Assembly (NCBI GenBank): GCA_021822495.1
Contig: JAKAQO010000008.1
Location: 43,207 to 107,206, forward strand
DNA from: a bacterium
GTDB lineage: Bacteria > Elusimicrobiota > Elusimicrobia > UBA1565 > UBA9628
DNA: 64,000 bases
Direction: 5' to 3'
Under the pieces are notes generated by a model that worked only from the letters and a program-made list of their open reading frames with translations, was not told where the DNA came from and searched no databases. The stretch's first letter is position 1; every line of letters starts with the position of its first letter. A program made the position numbers and the translations under genes. Positions 1 to 8,653 of the stretch are shown here, one piece after another.

Positions 1-55
1 ACCTCGCCATGCCGTCTTGGCGAAAGAAAAAACCAGCCCCACATCAAACCGGAAT

Positions 56-472
56 ATGAAAAAAATCTTCTTCCTTCTAATAACGTTTCTTTGCGCCCTG
101 CAATACTCTTCCTTTGCCATGCAAACAGTTTCGGACAAACAAAAAGCGATTCGGGCTATTCTTAAGGTCCAAGGCGTTTTTTCGCCCCGAGGTTTTTTCA
201 ATATCGAAGTACGCCTTTATCAACTCAAAGGCCTCAAGCGCTACCGATTTGATCTTAAAGATTCGCTCGCCATTCTCGATTTTGAGCCGGGCGTTTCCAT
301 CAGTTCTTCTTCCTTGAAAAATGTCATGGTTATGGCGGGATACCAGCCCGGGCCTGTGACAATCAAAGAAATAACTCTCTCTCAAATGAAAGAAAAAGGG
401 CGCGGCTGGCTCGCGCCTCCGGCAGTCAACTCCCCATGGGCCTTTATCCGCTGGCTGGAACTGAATTTTTAG
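56..472 (+). CDS. Secreted hypothetical protein
   Basis: I do not recognise this 138-residue protein. From the ATG at 56 it opens with a typical signal peptide (MKKIFF, hydrophobic core, then SSFA near residue 20). The remainder is a small, mostly beta-type domain with no motif I can name. The ORF track starts 13 codons earlier at a TTG near the window edge, but the signal peptide favours ATG 56. It is followed 33 bp later by an MFS transporter. It is probably periplasmic or envelope-located. Upstream context lies outside the window, so its operon cannot be judged. Confidence 0.6.
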   Translation: MKKIFFLLITFLCALQYSSFAMQTVSDKQKAIRAILKVQGVFSPRGFFNIEVRLYQLKGLKRYRFDLKDSLAILDFEPGVSISSSSLKNVMVMAGYQPGPVTIKEITLSQMKEKGRGWLAPPAVNSPWAFIRWLELNF

Positions 473-493
473 CCTATTCCCTCTTTTGTTTTG

Positions 494-499
494 TAGAAT
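494..499 (+). promoter_or_regulatory. Candidate -10 box (TAGAAT) for the MFS gene
   Basis: TAGAAT ends 6 bp before the GTG start of the MFS gene, which would put transcription initiation at or next to the start codon. No convincing -35 hexamer is seen 16-18 bp upstream, so this is a weak call. It is one of several similar cases in the window. Confidence 0.3.
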
Positions 500-505
500 A
501 GTTTT

Positions 506-1732
506 GTGAGTTCGGCCCAAAAGAAAAGCGTTTTACTTCCTATTTTTCTCATCGTCGCCGTCGACATCATGGGGCTGACTCTCATCCTGCCACTCCTTCC
601 GTTTTACGCGGAAAGATACGGCGCCACTCCTCAAACCGTCGGTCTTTTAATCGCCACCTATGCCTTTTGCCAACTGATTGCCGGACCTATTCTCGGCAAA
701 CTGTCCGACCGCTTCGGCCGCCGCCCACTTCTCATCGTCAGCCAAATTGGCACCTTCGCGGGCTTTTTAGTTTTGGGATGGGCCAAAACCCTTTTTTGGA
801 TATTCTTTTCGCGATTTTTAGATGGAATCACCGCCGGCAATCTCTCTCTAGCCCAGGCCTATATTTCAGACGTCACCGCTCCGGAAGACCGGGCAAAGTC
901 CTTTGGAGTCATCGGCATCGCCTTTGGTCTTGGCTTTCTCATCGGCCCTGCCTTGTCGGGTTTTTTGTCGCAATACAGCTACGCCTATCCCGCTTATCTC
1001 GCGGCCGCGCTTTCTTTTACCAGCATTCTCTGCACTTATTTTCTCTTGCCACAGGCAATTCCTCACCAGGAAGAAGAATCCGGGCCGGGAGGGAAACGCT
1101 TGGGGCTCTTGAATTGGGGAAGCTACATAGACTATTTCAAACGGCCGGAGCTTGCGCCTCTTCTTGTTGAATTTGCGCTTTTCTGCCTGATGTTTTCTCT
1201 TTTTATCCAGGGCTTTGCTCTTTTCGCGCAAAGAAGGTTTTTTATCCATGGTCATCCCTTTGGTCCCAAGGAAGTGGGATATCTCTACGCCTATTCCGGT
1301 TTTCTAGGTCTTATCGTTCAAGGCGGTCTTTTAGGACGCCTGGTTAAACGCTACGGCGAAAAATCTCTCGCTCGTACCGGATTTATCTCTGCTGCATTAG
1401 GCCTTGTCTTTTTAGCCTTTGACCATCCTATTCTGATGCTCATTCCCATTTTCACCGCGACCGCTTTTGGAACCGGAGTATTAAGACCGGCCTTGACCAG
1501 CCTCATTACCCGGGTGACCAGCCGCAAGGAACAAGGGGTGGTTCTGGGGCTGACCCAATCTCTCAACTCTGTTGCCTCGATTTTTTCGCCTCTTTTGGCG
1601 GGATATTTAATAGGAAAAGGAGATTTGGCCGCTTGGGCGCTGATTGCGGCTCTTTTTTCAGGAATAGGGTTTATCCTCATCTCCCGAAGAACAGAACCTC
1701 AAGTCTCTCAAGCGACTCAATCTATCAACTAA
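506..1732 (+). CDS. MFS transporter, TetA-like drug exporter family
   Basis: This 408-residue inner-membrane protein has about twelve hydrophobic segments. Its major facilitator motif A, GKLSDRFGRRPLL, sits in the loop after TM2 (about residues 63-76). The family couples proton entry to export of small molecules. The overall pattern resembles TetA/multidrug members (Pfam MFS_1), but the substrate cannot be read from sequence. The start is a GTG lying 6 bp after a TAGAAT hexamer, so the mRNA may be nearly leaderless. A palindromic repeat element follows directly downstream. Family assignment is secure; substrate is unknown. Confidence 0.88.
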   Translation: MSSAQKKSVLLPIFLIVAVDIMGLTLILPLLPFYAERYGATPQTVGLLIATYAFCQLIAGPILGKLSDRFGRRPLLIVSQIGTFAGFLVLGWAKTLFWIFFSRFLDGITAGNLSLAQAYISDVTAPEDRAKSFGVIGIAFGLGFLIGPALSGFLSQYSYAYPAYLAAALSFTSILCTYFLLPQAIPHQEEESGPGGKRLGLLNWGSYIDYFKRPELAPLLVEFALFCLMFSLFIQGFALFAQRRFFIHGHPFGPKEVGYLYAYSGFLGLIVQGGLLGRLVKRYGEKSLARTGFISAALGLVFLAFDHPILMLIPIFTATAFGTGVLRPALTSLITRVTSRKEQGVVLGLTQSLNSVASIFSPLLAGYLIGKGDLAAWALIAALFSGIGFILISRRTEPQVSQATQSIN

Positions 1733-1737
1733 AGAAC

Positions 1738-1824
1738 AAAGGGGACTGTGCCTTTTCCTCATAATTCTTAGGGACGGCGCTGTCCCGACCTTAAGATTAT
1801 GAAGAAAGGGACTGTCCCCTTTTT
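1738..1824. repeat. 87-bp palindromic repeat element (REP/BIME-like)
   Basis: The stretch between the MFS gene and gnd holds three related blocks: AAAGGGGACTGTGCC (1738), GGGACGGCGCTGTCCC (1771) and AAAGGGACTGTCCCC (1805). The two halves are imperfect reverse complements, including CTCATAATTCTTA against TTAAGATTATGAAG, so the RNA or single-stranded DNA could fold into one long stem. The right end runs into a T tract and then the ribosome-binding site of gnd. Related single copies lie at 12693 and 56622. It could act as a terminator or be a REP-type mobile palindrome. Confidence 0.7.
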
Positions 1825-1835
1825 AGGAGGAAGTT

Positions 1836-2858
1836 ATGCAATTAGGAATGATCGGACTGGGAAGAATGGGCGCGAATATCGTCAGGCGGCTTACAAACGA
1901 CGGACATGACTGCGTCGTTTATGACGTGAGTCCGGAGGCGGTTAAAAATCTAACCGGGCCCCACATCACGGGGGCAACGTCTCTTAAAGATTTTGTTTCA
2001 AAACTCAAAACGCCGAGAGCCATTTGGATCATGGTTCCAGCCGCGGTCACAGGATCAACGGTTGATGAAGTTTCCGCTCTTCTTGAGAAAGACGACGTCA
2101 TTATTGACGGAGGAAACAGCTATTATCTCGATGACATCCAACGATCCAAACAATTAAAATCCAAGGGCATTCATTACGTTGATTGCGGAACCAGCGGCGG
2201 CATTTTTGGTCTTGAACGCGGCTATTGCTTGATGATTGGAGGCGAAAAACCTGTTATCGAACGACTAGACCCGATTTTTAAGACCATCGCTCCGGGAGTC
2301 GAAGCCGCGCCCAGAACTTCGGGCAAAACGGGAAACCCTTCGACGGCCGAACAAGGATACCTCCATTGCGGCCCCAATGGCGCGGGGCACTTTGTCAAAA
2401 TGGTTCACAACGGAATCGAATACGGCCTCATGGCGGCTTACGCGGAAGGACTCAACATTCTCAAAAACGCGAATGCCGGGCTTCGTTCCCATGAGAAAGA
2501 CGCGGAAACCGCCCCCATGAGAAATCCAGAGGCCTATCAATATCAGATTAACACTTCTGAAGTGGCGGAAGTTTGGAGACGGGGTAGCGTGGTCGCCTCC
2601 TGGCTTCTGGATTTAACGGCCAAGGCCCTTGCAACGGACGCGAACCTTTCGGAATTTTCCGGCCGGGTTTCCGACTCTGGAGAAGGACGCTGGACGGCTC
2701 TAGCCGCGATTGATGAAGGGGTTCCCGCGCCAGTCATCAATGCCGCTCTCTTTGCCCGCTTTGAATCCCAAGGGAAATCGAGTTACGCAAATAAAGTTCT
2801 TTCGGCCATGCGAAAAGAATTTGGCGGTCACGCGGAAAAAAAGGAAAAGGGGGCTTAA
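1836..2858 (+). CDS. gnd: 6-phosphogluconate dehydrogenase, decarboxylating (short GndA/YqeC type)
   Basis: It oxidatively decarboxylates 6-phosphogluconate to ribulose 5-phosphate in the cytosolic oxidative pentose-phosphate pathway. The Rossmann motif GLGRMGANIVRRL opens the protein (residues 7-19). GTSGGIFGLERG, near residue 118, is the substrate-binding signature. NGAGHFVKMVHNGIEYG, near residue 181, carries the catalytic lysine region. At 340 residues it is the short form, often NAD-dependent, rather than the roughly 470-residue NADP form; cofactor is an inference. AGGAGG precedes the ATG ideally. zwf follows 4 bp downstream and a glucokinase-like gene after that, forming a pathway operon. 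No 6-phosphogluconolactonase is present here. Confidence 0.93.
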   Translation: MQLGMIGLGRMGANIVRRLTNDGHDCVVYDVSPEAVKNLTGPHITGATSLKDFVSKLKTPRAIWIMVPAAVTGSTVDEVSALLEKDDVIIDGGNSYYLDDIQRSKQLKSKGIHYVDCGTSGGIFGLERGYCLMIGGEKPVIERLDPIFKTIAPGVEAAPRTSGKTGNPSTAEQGYLHCGPNGAGHFVKMVHNGIEYGLMAAYAEGLNILKNANAGLRSHEKDAETAPMRNPEAYQYQINTSEVAEVWRRGSVVASWLLDLTAKALATDANLSEFSGRVSDSGEGRWTALAAIDEGVPAPVINAALFARFESQGKSSYANKVLSAMRKEFGGHAEKKEKGA

Positions 2859-2862
2859 AAAC

Positions 2863-4281
2863 ATGAGCATTCATAAGACCGTCCCAACGCCCTCCGACGC
2901 CTTGGTTATTTTTGGCGCAACGGGAGATTTGGCGCACAAAAAAATATTCCCATCTCTGTATGCAATGGTCAAACGCGGGGTCTTGAACGTTCCCATTATT
3001 GGAGTCGCTTTTTCCAATTGGACGCTTGAGGATCTTAAGAATCGAATCAAGGACAGCATCCGTCAAATGGGGGATTTCGACCCGGAAGTTTTGAATAAAC
3101 TCCTCTCTCTTTTTCGCTACGTGGACGGAGACTATCAAAACCCGGAAACTTTTGCGGCTCTCAAAGAGGCCCTTGGAAATTCGACATGTCCGGCGCATTA
3201 TCTCGCCATTCCGCCGTCTCTTTTCGCGACCGTCATTAAAGACCTGGGACAATCAGGACTTTCCAAGTGCGCGCGCGTCATCGTTGAAAAGCCTTTTGGG
3301 CGAGACCTCGCTTCCGCCCAAGAACTAAACCGAGTCGCTCAAGAGGTGTTTCCAGAATCTTCTATTTTCCGCATCGATCATTTTCTGGGCAAGGAGGAAA
3401 TCGAAAACATCCTTTATTTTCGCTTTGCTAATTCGTTTTTGGAGCCTCTTTGGAACAACCACTACATCTCTTCAATCCAGATTACTCATTGCGAGAGTTT
3501 CGGCGTCGAGGGCCGTGGGAAATTTTATGACAACGTGGGTTGTTTAAAAGACGTCATTCAAAACCATCTTTTCCAGATCGTCTCTCTTTTAGCCATGGAA
3601 CCGCCATCAACCCAGGAGGTCGAATCTTACCGCAATGAAAAGGCGAAAGTCTTTCAGGCCATGCGCCCACTCAAGGCCGATGATCTCGTGCGCGGACAAT
3701 TTATCGGATATCAAAACGAACCCGGCGTCGCTAAAAATTCCGACACCGAGACTTATTGCGCCTTGCGCCTTTTCATCGATTCCTGGAGATGGGCGGGAGT
3801 GCCGTGGTATTTAAGATCCGGAAAATCCCTGCCAACGAACGCCGCCGAGATTTTCGTCAAATTTAAATCTCCGCCGCAAAAATTATTCGCGGATTCTGAT
3901 TCTCAAGGAAATTCTCTCCGCTTTCGCCTCGCCCCTTACTCGGTTATTGCGCTAGCCGCGCGGGTCAAACGCCCCGGAGAAAAATTCATCGGCGATCAAA
4001 AAGAGCTTTTTCTTCTGGACTCCCAACCGGAAAAACAAGCGCCTTACGAACGGCTTTTAGGCGACGCCCTGGCCGGAAACGGCGCGCTTTTCACTCGGCA
4101 AGATTCCGTTGAAGCCGCCTGGGCGACTCTCGATGACGTTTTGACCTATCATCACCCCGCCCATCCCTATAGGCCGGGAACCTGGGGACCGGAGGAAGCC
4201 AATGCCCTCATCGCCCTTCATGGCGGATGGCATGACCCGACCCCGCGCCGAGATCCCGCGGATTTAAAGCTCAAGACGTAA
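2863..4281 (+). CDS. zwf: Glucose-6-phosphate 1-dehydrogenase
   Basis: It oxidises glucose 6-phosphate to 6-phosphogluconolactone, the entry step of the oxidative pentose-phosphate pathway. The nucleotide-binding motif FGATGDLAHKK lies at residues 17-27, EKPFGRD follows near 140, and the active-site signature RIDHFLGKE lies near 170. The ORF track begins at 2710 inside gnd. I chose ATG 2863 because it has a purine-rich ribosome-binding site (AAGGAAAAGGGGG) and gives the normal N-terminus and length (472 residues). It lies 4 bp after gnd and shares its operon. Confidence 0.95.
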   Translation: MSIHKTVPTPSDALVIFGATGDLAHKKIFPSLYAMVKRGVLNVPIIGVAFSNWTLEDLKNRIKDSIRQMGDFDPEVLNKLLSLFRYVDGDYQNPETFAALKEALGNSTCPAHYLAIPPSLFATVIKDLGQSGLSKCARVIVEKPFGRDLASAQELNRVAQEVFPESSIFRIDHFLGKEEIENILYFRFANSFLEPLWNNHYISSIQITHCESFGVEGRGKFYDNVGCLKDVIQNHLFQIVSLLAMEPPSTQEVESYRNEKAKVFQAMRPLKADDLVRGQFIGYQNEPGVAKNSDTETYCALRLFIDSWRWAGVPWYLRSGKSLPTNAAEIFVKFKSPPQKLFADSDSQGNSLRFRLAPYSVIALAARVKRPGEKFIGDQKELFLLDSQPEKQAPYERLLGDALAGNGALFTRQDSVEAAWATLDDVLTYHHPAHPYRPGTWGPEEANALIALHGGWHDPTPRRDPADLKLKT

Positions 4282-4308
4282 AAGGAAAATTTCCAAGGCT
4301 CTCTTCCC

Positions 4309-4983
4309 ATGAATAAAATCGAAAATCCAAAAAAGATTCTGGTCATTGATGTGGGCGGAACTCACGTTAAAGTTTTAGCGAGCGGACAAAAGACCGCGCT
4401 CAAAATTCCCTCCGGCAAGACGATGACGGCTTCCCGCATGGTTGCCGCCGTAAAAAAGGCGGCAAAAAGTTGGGATTATCAAGCCGTCTCCATCGGATAC
4501 CCCGGACCCTTGATCGGCGGAAAACCTCTTCACGAACCGTTTAATCTTGGAGGGGGATGGGTGGGTTTTGATTTTAGAAAAGCCTTTGGGCGCCCTGTCA
4601 AAATCGTTAATGACGCCGCCATGCAGGCCCTGGGAAGTTACGGCGGCAAGGGCCGAATGTTATTTTTGGGTCTCGGCACCGGACTTGGAACGGCCCTCAT
4701 TATTGACGGCATTTTAGAGCCAATGGAGATCGCCCATCTTCCCTATAAAAACGGAAAAACCTACGAGGACTTTTTAGGAATACGGGGACTTGAAAAATCC
4801 GGAAAGAAAAAATGGCGCAAGCACGTTTTTGAAATTGCGCAAAAACTCAAAGAAGCCTTGGAAGCCGATACCGTCGTTTTGGGCGGGGGAAACGCCAAAA
4901 AACTTAAAGATTTTCCGCCTGATTTTAAAATGGTCGCCAACGACAATGCCTTTATCGGAGGGTTTAGGCTTTGGACAAGATAA
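4309..4983 (+). CDS. ROK-family glucokinase, polyphosphate-glucokinase-like
   Basis: This 224-residue ROK kinase has the phosphate motif VIDVGGTHVK at its N-terminus, the YPGP loop near residue 64, the catalytic-type VNDAAMQALG near 104, and GLGTGLGTALI near 121. The segment following, including KKKWRKHV, resembles polyphosphate/ATP glucokinases (PpgK) of actinobacteria. The likely reaction is glucose to glucose 6-phosphate, directly feeding the zwf-gnd pair upstream. Whether polyphosphate or ATP is the donor is an inference. It is slightly shorter than typical PpgK (about 250). It overlaps the next gene by 13 bp. Confidence 0.75.
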   Translation: MNKIENPKKILVIDVGGTHVKVLASGQKTALKIPSGKTMTASRMVAAVKKAAKSWDYQAVSIGYPGPLIGGKPLHEPFNLGGGWVGFDFRKAFGRPVKIVNDAAMQALGSYGGKGRMLFLGLGTGLGTALIIDGILEPMEIAHLPYKNGKTYEDFLGIRGLEKSGKKKWRKHVFEIAQKLKEALEADTVVLGGGNAKKLKDFPPDFKMVANDNAFIGGFRLWTR

Positions 4984-5777
4984 TCGAAGTCCAGAATCTT
5001 TCCAAACATTTCGGGGAATTTGAAGCGGTCGGCGGAATCTCTTTTGACGTAAAAAAAGGGGAAATATTTTCCTTGTTAGGGCCCAACGGCGCGGGGAAAA
5101 CAACGACGATTAAAATGCTGACCACCCTCATTGAGCCTTCTTCCGGACTCATCCACATCGGCGGAATTAATCTCGCCGAAAATAAAATCGCCATCAGAAA
5201 GCAATTTGGAATCGTCTTTCAAGACTCAAGCCTGGATGAGGACTTGACCGCGCAAGAAAATATGTTTTTCCATGCGGTTCTCTATGGACTCAACCGCTCA
5301 AAACGCCAAACCAATATTGAGACCCTTCTGAAATTTTTCGGGTTATGGGAAAGACGAAACGATTTAGTCAAACATTTTTCCGGCGGAATGAAAAAACGTC
5401 TTGAAATCGCGCGGGCTTTATCTCACGAGCCGCCGCTTCTTTTTCTGGATGAGCCCACCTCGGGCCTTGACCCTCAAAATCGAAGCCGACTCTGGGAATA
5501 CCTTAAAGATCTCAATAAAAAGATGAACATGACGATTTTCTTGACCACCCACTCCATGGAGGAAGTCGAAAAAGTATCGGAACGTATTGTGATTATCGAT
5601 CACGGAAAAATTTCGGCGGAAGGAACGCCCGAATCCATTAAAGCCGGAACGAAATCCGACACCTTGGAGGAAGCTTTTCTCGCTTTAACCGGACGCGATA
5701 TTCGGGAAGACGCTCCCGCTCTCACCGATCAGATGCGAAAGGGACGTCTTTTGTGGAGCGGAGGTAAAAAGAAGTGA
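4971..5777 (+). CDS. ABC-2 type exporter, ATP-binding subunit (DrrA/CcmA-like)
   Basis: All ABC ATPase motifs are visible: Walker A GPNGAGKTT (about residue 38), signature FSGGMKKRLEIARAL (about 136), Walker B LLFLDEPTSGLD (about 158) and the switch histidine in TTHSMEE. It powers export through the membrane subunit encoded next. The start is TTG, supported by a GGAGG 8 bp upstream inside the end of the kinase gene. The stop overlaps the permease start (GTGA), showing translational coupling. The long C-terminal tail after the core is usual for DrrA-like ATPases. Substrate (drug, lipid or polysaccharide) is unknown. Confidence 0.9.
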   Translation: MDKIIEVQNLSKHFGEFEAVGGISFDVKKGEIFSLLGPNGAGKTTTIKMLTTLIEPSSGLIHIGGINLAENKIAIRKQFGIVFQDSSLDEDLTAQENMFFHAVLYGLNRSKRQTNIETLLKFFGLWERRNDLVKHFSGGMKKRLEIARALSHEPPLLFLDEPTSGLDPQNRSRLWEYLKDLNKKMNMTIFLTTHSMEEVEKVSERIVIIDHGKISAEGTPESIKAGTKSDTLEEAFLALTGRDIREDAPALTDQMRKGRLLWSGGKKK

Positions 5778-6520
5778 ACGCGATTTGGGCTTTATGGCTC
5801 AGACAGATTAAGCGCTACTTAAGATCGCGCTCGCGCCTGATTGGATCTCTGGGACAACCCCTTCTTTTTTTATTGGCACTGGGATTTGGTTTTGGCCCGA
5901 TTTTCAAAAAAGCCGGAGGGGGAAATTATATTCAATTCTTGACTCCGGGAGTCGTGGCTATGGGCGTCTTATTTACGGCTATTTTTTCCGGGATTGAAAT
6001 CATCTGGGACCGTCAATTCGGATTTTTGAAAGAAACCCTGGTCGCCCCGGTTTCCCGAATTTATATCATGCTGGGCCGAACCCTCGGAGGAGCGACGGTT
6101 GCCGTCATCCAGGGAATTCTGGTTCTGACGATTGCGACATTGGTGGGATTTAAATGGAGTTCTCCGCTTGGAATTTTTCCGGCGCTCTGCTTTATGTTTC
6201 TTATCGCTGTTTTATTTACCGCCTTGGGAACCGGAATCGCTTCCATCCTCGAGGATATGCAGGGCTTTCAAATCATCATGAATTTTCTCGTCATGCCCAT
6301 CTTCTTTTTTTCGGGTTCCCTTTTTCCGCTCTCGGGGTTGCCTCCTTTTCTCGGAGTTTTATCCGCCTTTAACCCCCTCACCTACGGAGTCGAGGGCTTA
6401 AGACTTTCGCTTTTAGGCGGAAGCCTTTTGCGGATGGGAATAGACATTCTCGTTCTTTTTAGTTTTTCAAGCGCTCTTCTTTTGATCGGGTCATGGTTGT
6501 TTGAAAAGATACAAATCTAA
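5774..6520 (+). CDS. ABC-2 type exporter permease (DrrB-like)
   Basis: This 248-residue membrane protein has about six transmembrane segments and the ABC2_membrane layout. It has a hydrophilic N-terminus (LRQIKRYLRSRSR) and the conserved region around FNPLTYGVEGLR near residue 200. It forms the channel half of the exporter with the upstream ATPase, most likely as a homodimer with two ATPases. It begins with GTG overlapping the ATPase stop codon by 4 bp. Function in export is well supported by family; the substrate is not known. Confidence 0.88.
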   Translation: MNAIWALWLRQIKRYLRSRSRLIGSLGQPLLFLLALGFGFGPIFKKAGGGNYIQFLTPGVVAMGVLFTAIFSGIEIIWDRQFGFLKETLVAPVSRIYIMLGRTLGGATVAVIQGILVLTIATLVGFKWSSPLGIFPALCFMFLIAVLFTALGTGIASILEDMQGFQIIMNFLVMPIFFFSGSLFPLSGLPPFLGVLSAFNPLTYGVEGLRLSLLGGSLLRMGIDILVLFSFSSALLLIGSWLFEKIQI

Positions 6521-6545
6521 TCTCCTCTTAAATCAGCGAATTGGA

Positions 6546-6551
6546 TATAAT
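6546..6551 (+). promoter_or_regulatory. Candidate -10 box (TATAAT) upstream of the TPR-SpoIID gene
   Basis: A perfect TATAAT lies 11 bp before the ATG at 6563, giving a predicted leader of only about 5 nt. No ribosome-binding site fits between them. No good -35 hexamer is seen. Confidence 0.4.
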
Positions 6552-6562
6552 TAATCATCCCC

Positions 6563-8629
6563 ATGTTTCTTATTTTTGTCTTCGCGCGGCTTTTTACCTC
6601 GCTCTCTTTCGCAAACCCACCCCCATCTCCATTGAGAAAAAATCTTTTAGACCAAGCCCAAGCTCTTTATTATGCGGGAAATTTAAGCTCATCCGTCAGA
6701 ACCTACAAAAAAGCGATTCACAAAGAGCCCAAGCTCTTGGAGGCTTGGCTTAACGGCGCTGTGGTCCTGGAAACGCTGGGAAGAGAAAAAGAAGCGAGAA
6801 CATGGTATCAAAAGGCTGCGGAAATCAACCCATCTTCAAACATCGAAACCGCTCTGGGTTGGTGCGAACTCAAACTCCATGAACTTTCCTCGGCTAAAAC
6901 GGATTTCAACCGCGCTCTCGCGGGAAACTCAAAAGACTCTTACGCTCATCTGGGAATGGCGCGCGTCTATATGGAGAAACGCAACTTCCCTTGGGCGCTC
7001 CATGAACTTAAAAGCGCGGCGAAATCAAACCCTCATTTAACCCTCATCCCCTTTTATGAGGGACAGATTTATCAAAAGATGCGCCGCCTTGGAAAGGCTT
7101 CTTCTTTTTATCAGAAGGTGGCCTCCGCTGATTCTTATTTTGTCGAAGCGCAAGAAAAACTGGCCCGCGTTTATCTTCAAGAAGGCGATTATTCAAAAGC
7201 TGTCGCCGAATTTGAAAGAATTAACGGTTCCGGACCTGAAAGTTCAAAATGGAAAAAATTATTAAGTCTTCTCCCTAATCAAGTCGCTCCTGGTTTTTCT
7301 CTCAACCCCTCTCGCTTTTATCATTGGCTGATGCCCATTCTTTCAAAACCTCTCCCGTCCCAAGGGGTTCCACTGTTACGCATCGGCATAGGAACCAATC
7401 ACCTGGGACGCCCGGAACGCCGCTCTCTCGCCGCTTTTTACGTCACTTCTCCCTTTGACCTGAAAGATTCTAAAGGAAACATTCTCGCTCATGGAAACGC
7501 CAATCAAATCTGGATTGTCCGTTTGGCCTCCCAAAAACGCAAAAAAATTCTCTCTATTTCTGGTCCGCCAAACAACAATTTTATAGCCAGTCAACCAGTC
7601 ACGATATTTCCTAAAAGCCAAAACGCTCTTATTAAGCTGGAAAGCCCTTCTCGACTGCCTCAGCTTGTTTTGGCCAAGGTCCTGCGGGGAAACGTGGAAT
7701 TTTCCATTTTCCAAGGAAATATTCGCATCGTCAATACGATCGATCTTGAAAATTATACTCAAGGGGTGGTCGCGGCCGAAATGCCGATTAGGTCCCCCGT
7801 TGAAGCGCTCAAAGCCCAGGCGATATTAGCCAGAAGCGAGGCTCTGTTTCTAAAAACAATATGGCGACGCCATAAAAAGCAGGGTTACGATCTCTGCGAC
7901 CGGGAGCATTGTCAGGTTTATCTTGGCGTTCACGCCGAAAGCGCTTTGGCCCGAAGAGTGGTTCAGGAAACAAGGGGGGAAATACTCACTTATCATGGGC
8001 GCATCGCCCACGGAATTTATTCCGCCGATTGCGGAGGGCACACCCAATCCGGGGATGAACTCAGCGGCTGGGGAAAAATTCCGTATTGGAAAGGAATCCC
8101 GGACGGCGGAAAAAAGCGCGACTGGCCCTTATCTCCATGGAAATTGCGCCATTGGCTTCTGTCTTGGCCCGAGGCCTTTTGCCAGCCCTCCTCGAATGTT
8201 GATTATTCGCATTACCGCTGGAGCCAGGTCGTGTCTATCAAAGCCTTAAACCGAAAGGTGTCAAGAAGATTGAAAATAGGACGACTAATCTCCGTCATTC
8301 CTCTCAAGCGTTCCGTTTCCGGAAACGTCAACTCTGTTCTATTTATAGGAAGCAAAGGGCGCGCCATTGTTCGAGACGAACTTGAAATCCGCAATCTCCT
8401 AGGACTCCAAACCTTGAGAAGCACGCTTTTCGTGCTGGACGCCGAATACGACGCGAAAGGACATCTGCAGTCTCTCATTTTTCACGGCGGAGGCTGGGGA
8501 CACGGGGTAGGGCTCTGCCAATCTGGCGCCATGGGCCGGGCCGCGGCTGGACAAGATTACAAACAAATCATTCAAGCCTATTTCCCCGGCGTTAAAATTA
8601 AAAAACTGGACTATTCTAAAAAGAAGTGA
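6563..8629 (+). CDS. TPR-repeat protein fused to a SpoIID/LytB domain
   Basis: The 688-residue protein has a signal-peptide-like N-terminus (to about residue 19) and tetratricopeptide repeats over about residues 22-235 (YYAGNLSSSVRTYKKAI, AWLNGAVVLETLGREKEA). A linker domain follows, then a C-terminal SpoIID domain (from about 385: VNTIDLENYTQGVVAAEMP; later YSADCGGHTQSG and GGGWGHGVGLCQSGAMGRAA). SpoIID proteins are peptidoglycan lytic transglycosylases acting on stem-stripped glycans. No sporulation genes are seen, so a role in wall remodelling outside the cytoplasm is likely. A TATAAT 11 bp upstream marks a new transcription unit. Confidence 0.88.
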   Translation: MFLIFVFARLFTSLSFANPPPSPLRKNLLDQAQALYYAGNLSSSVRTYKKAIHKEPKLLEAWLNGAVVLETLGREKEARTWYQKAAEINPSSNIETALGWCELKLHELSSAKTDFNRALAGNSKDSYAHLGMARVYMEKRNFPWALHELKSAAKSNPHLTLIPFYEGQIYQKMRRLGKASSFYQKVASADSYFVEAQEKLARVYLQEGDYSKAVAEFERINGSGPESSKWKKLLSLLPNQVAPGFSLNPSRFYHWLMPILSKPLPSQGVPLLRIGIGTNHLGRPERRSLAAFYVTSPFDLKDSKGNILAHGNANQIWIVRLASQKRKKILSISGPPNNNFIASQPVTIFPKSQNALIKLESPSRLPQLVLAKVLRGNVEFSIFQGNIRIVNTIDLENYTQGVVAAEMPIRSPVEALKAQAILARSEALFLKTIWRRHKKQGYDLCDREHCQVYLGVHAESALARRVVQETRGEILTYHGRIAHGIYSADCGGHTQSGDELSGWGKIPYWKGIPDGGKKRDWPLSPWKLRHWLLSWPEAFCQPSSNVDYSHYRWSQVVSIKALNRKVSRRLKIGRLISVIPLKRSVSGNVNSVLFIGSKGRAIVRDELEIRNLLGLQTLRSTLFVLDAEYDAKGHLQSLIFHGGGWGHGVGLCQSGAMGRAAAGQDYKQIIQAYFPGVKIKKLDYSKKK

Positions 8630-8653
8630 TATATAAAGAGTAACGGAAAGGAA

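Noticed and set aside
2710-2862. N-terminal extension of zwf in the ORF track
   Set aside because: It lies inside gnd in another frame; ATG 2863 with a purine-rich ribosome-binding site gives the normal G6PDH N-terminus.
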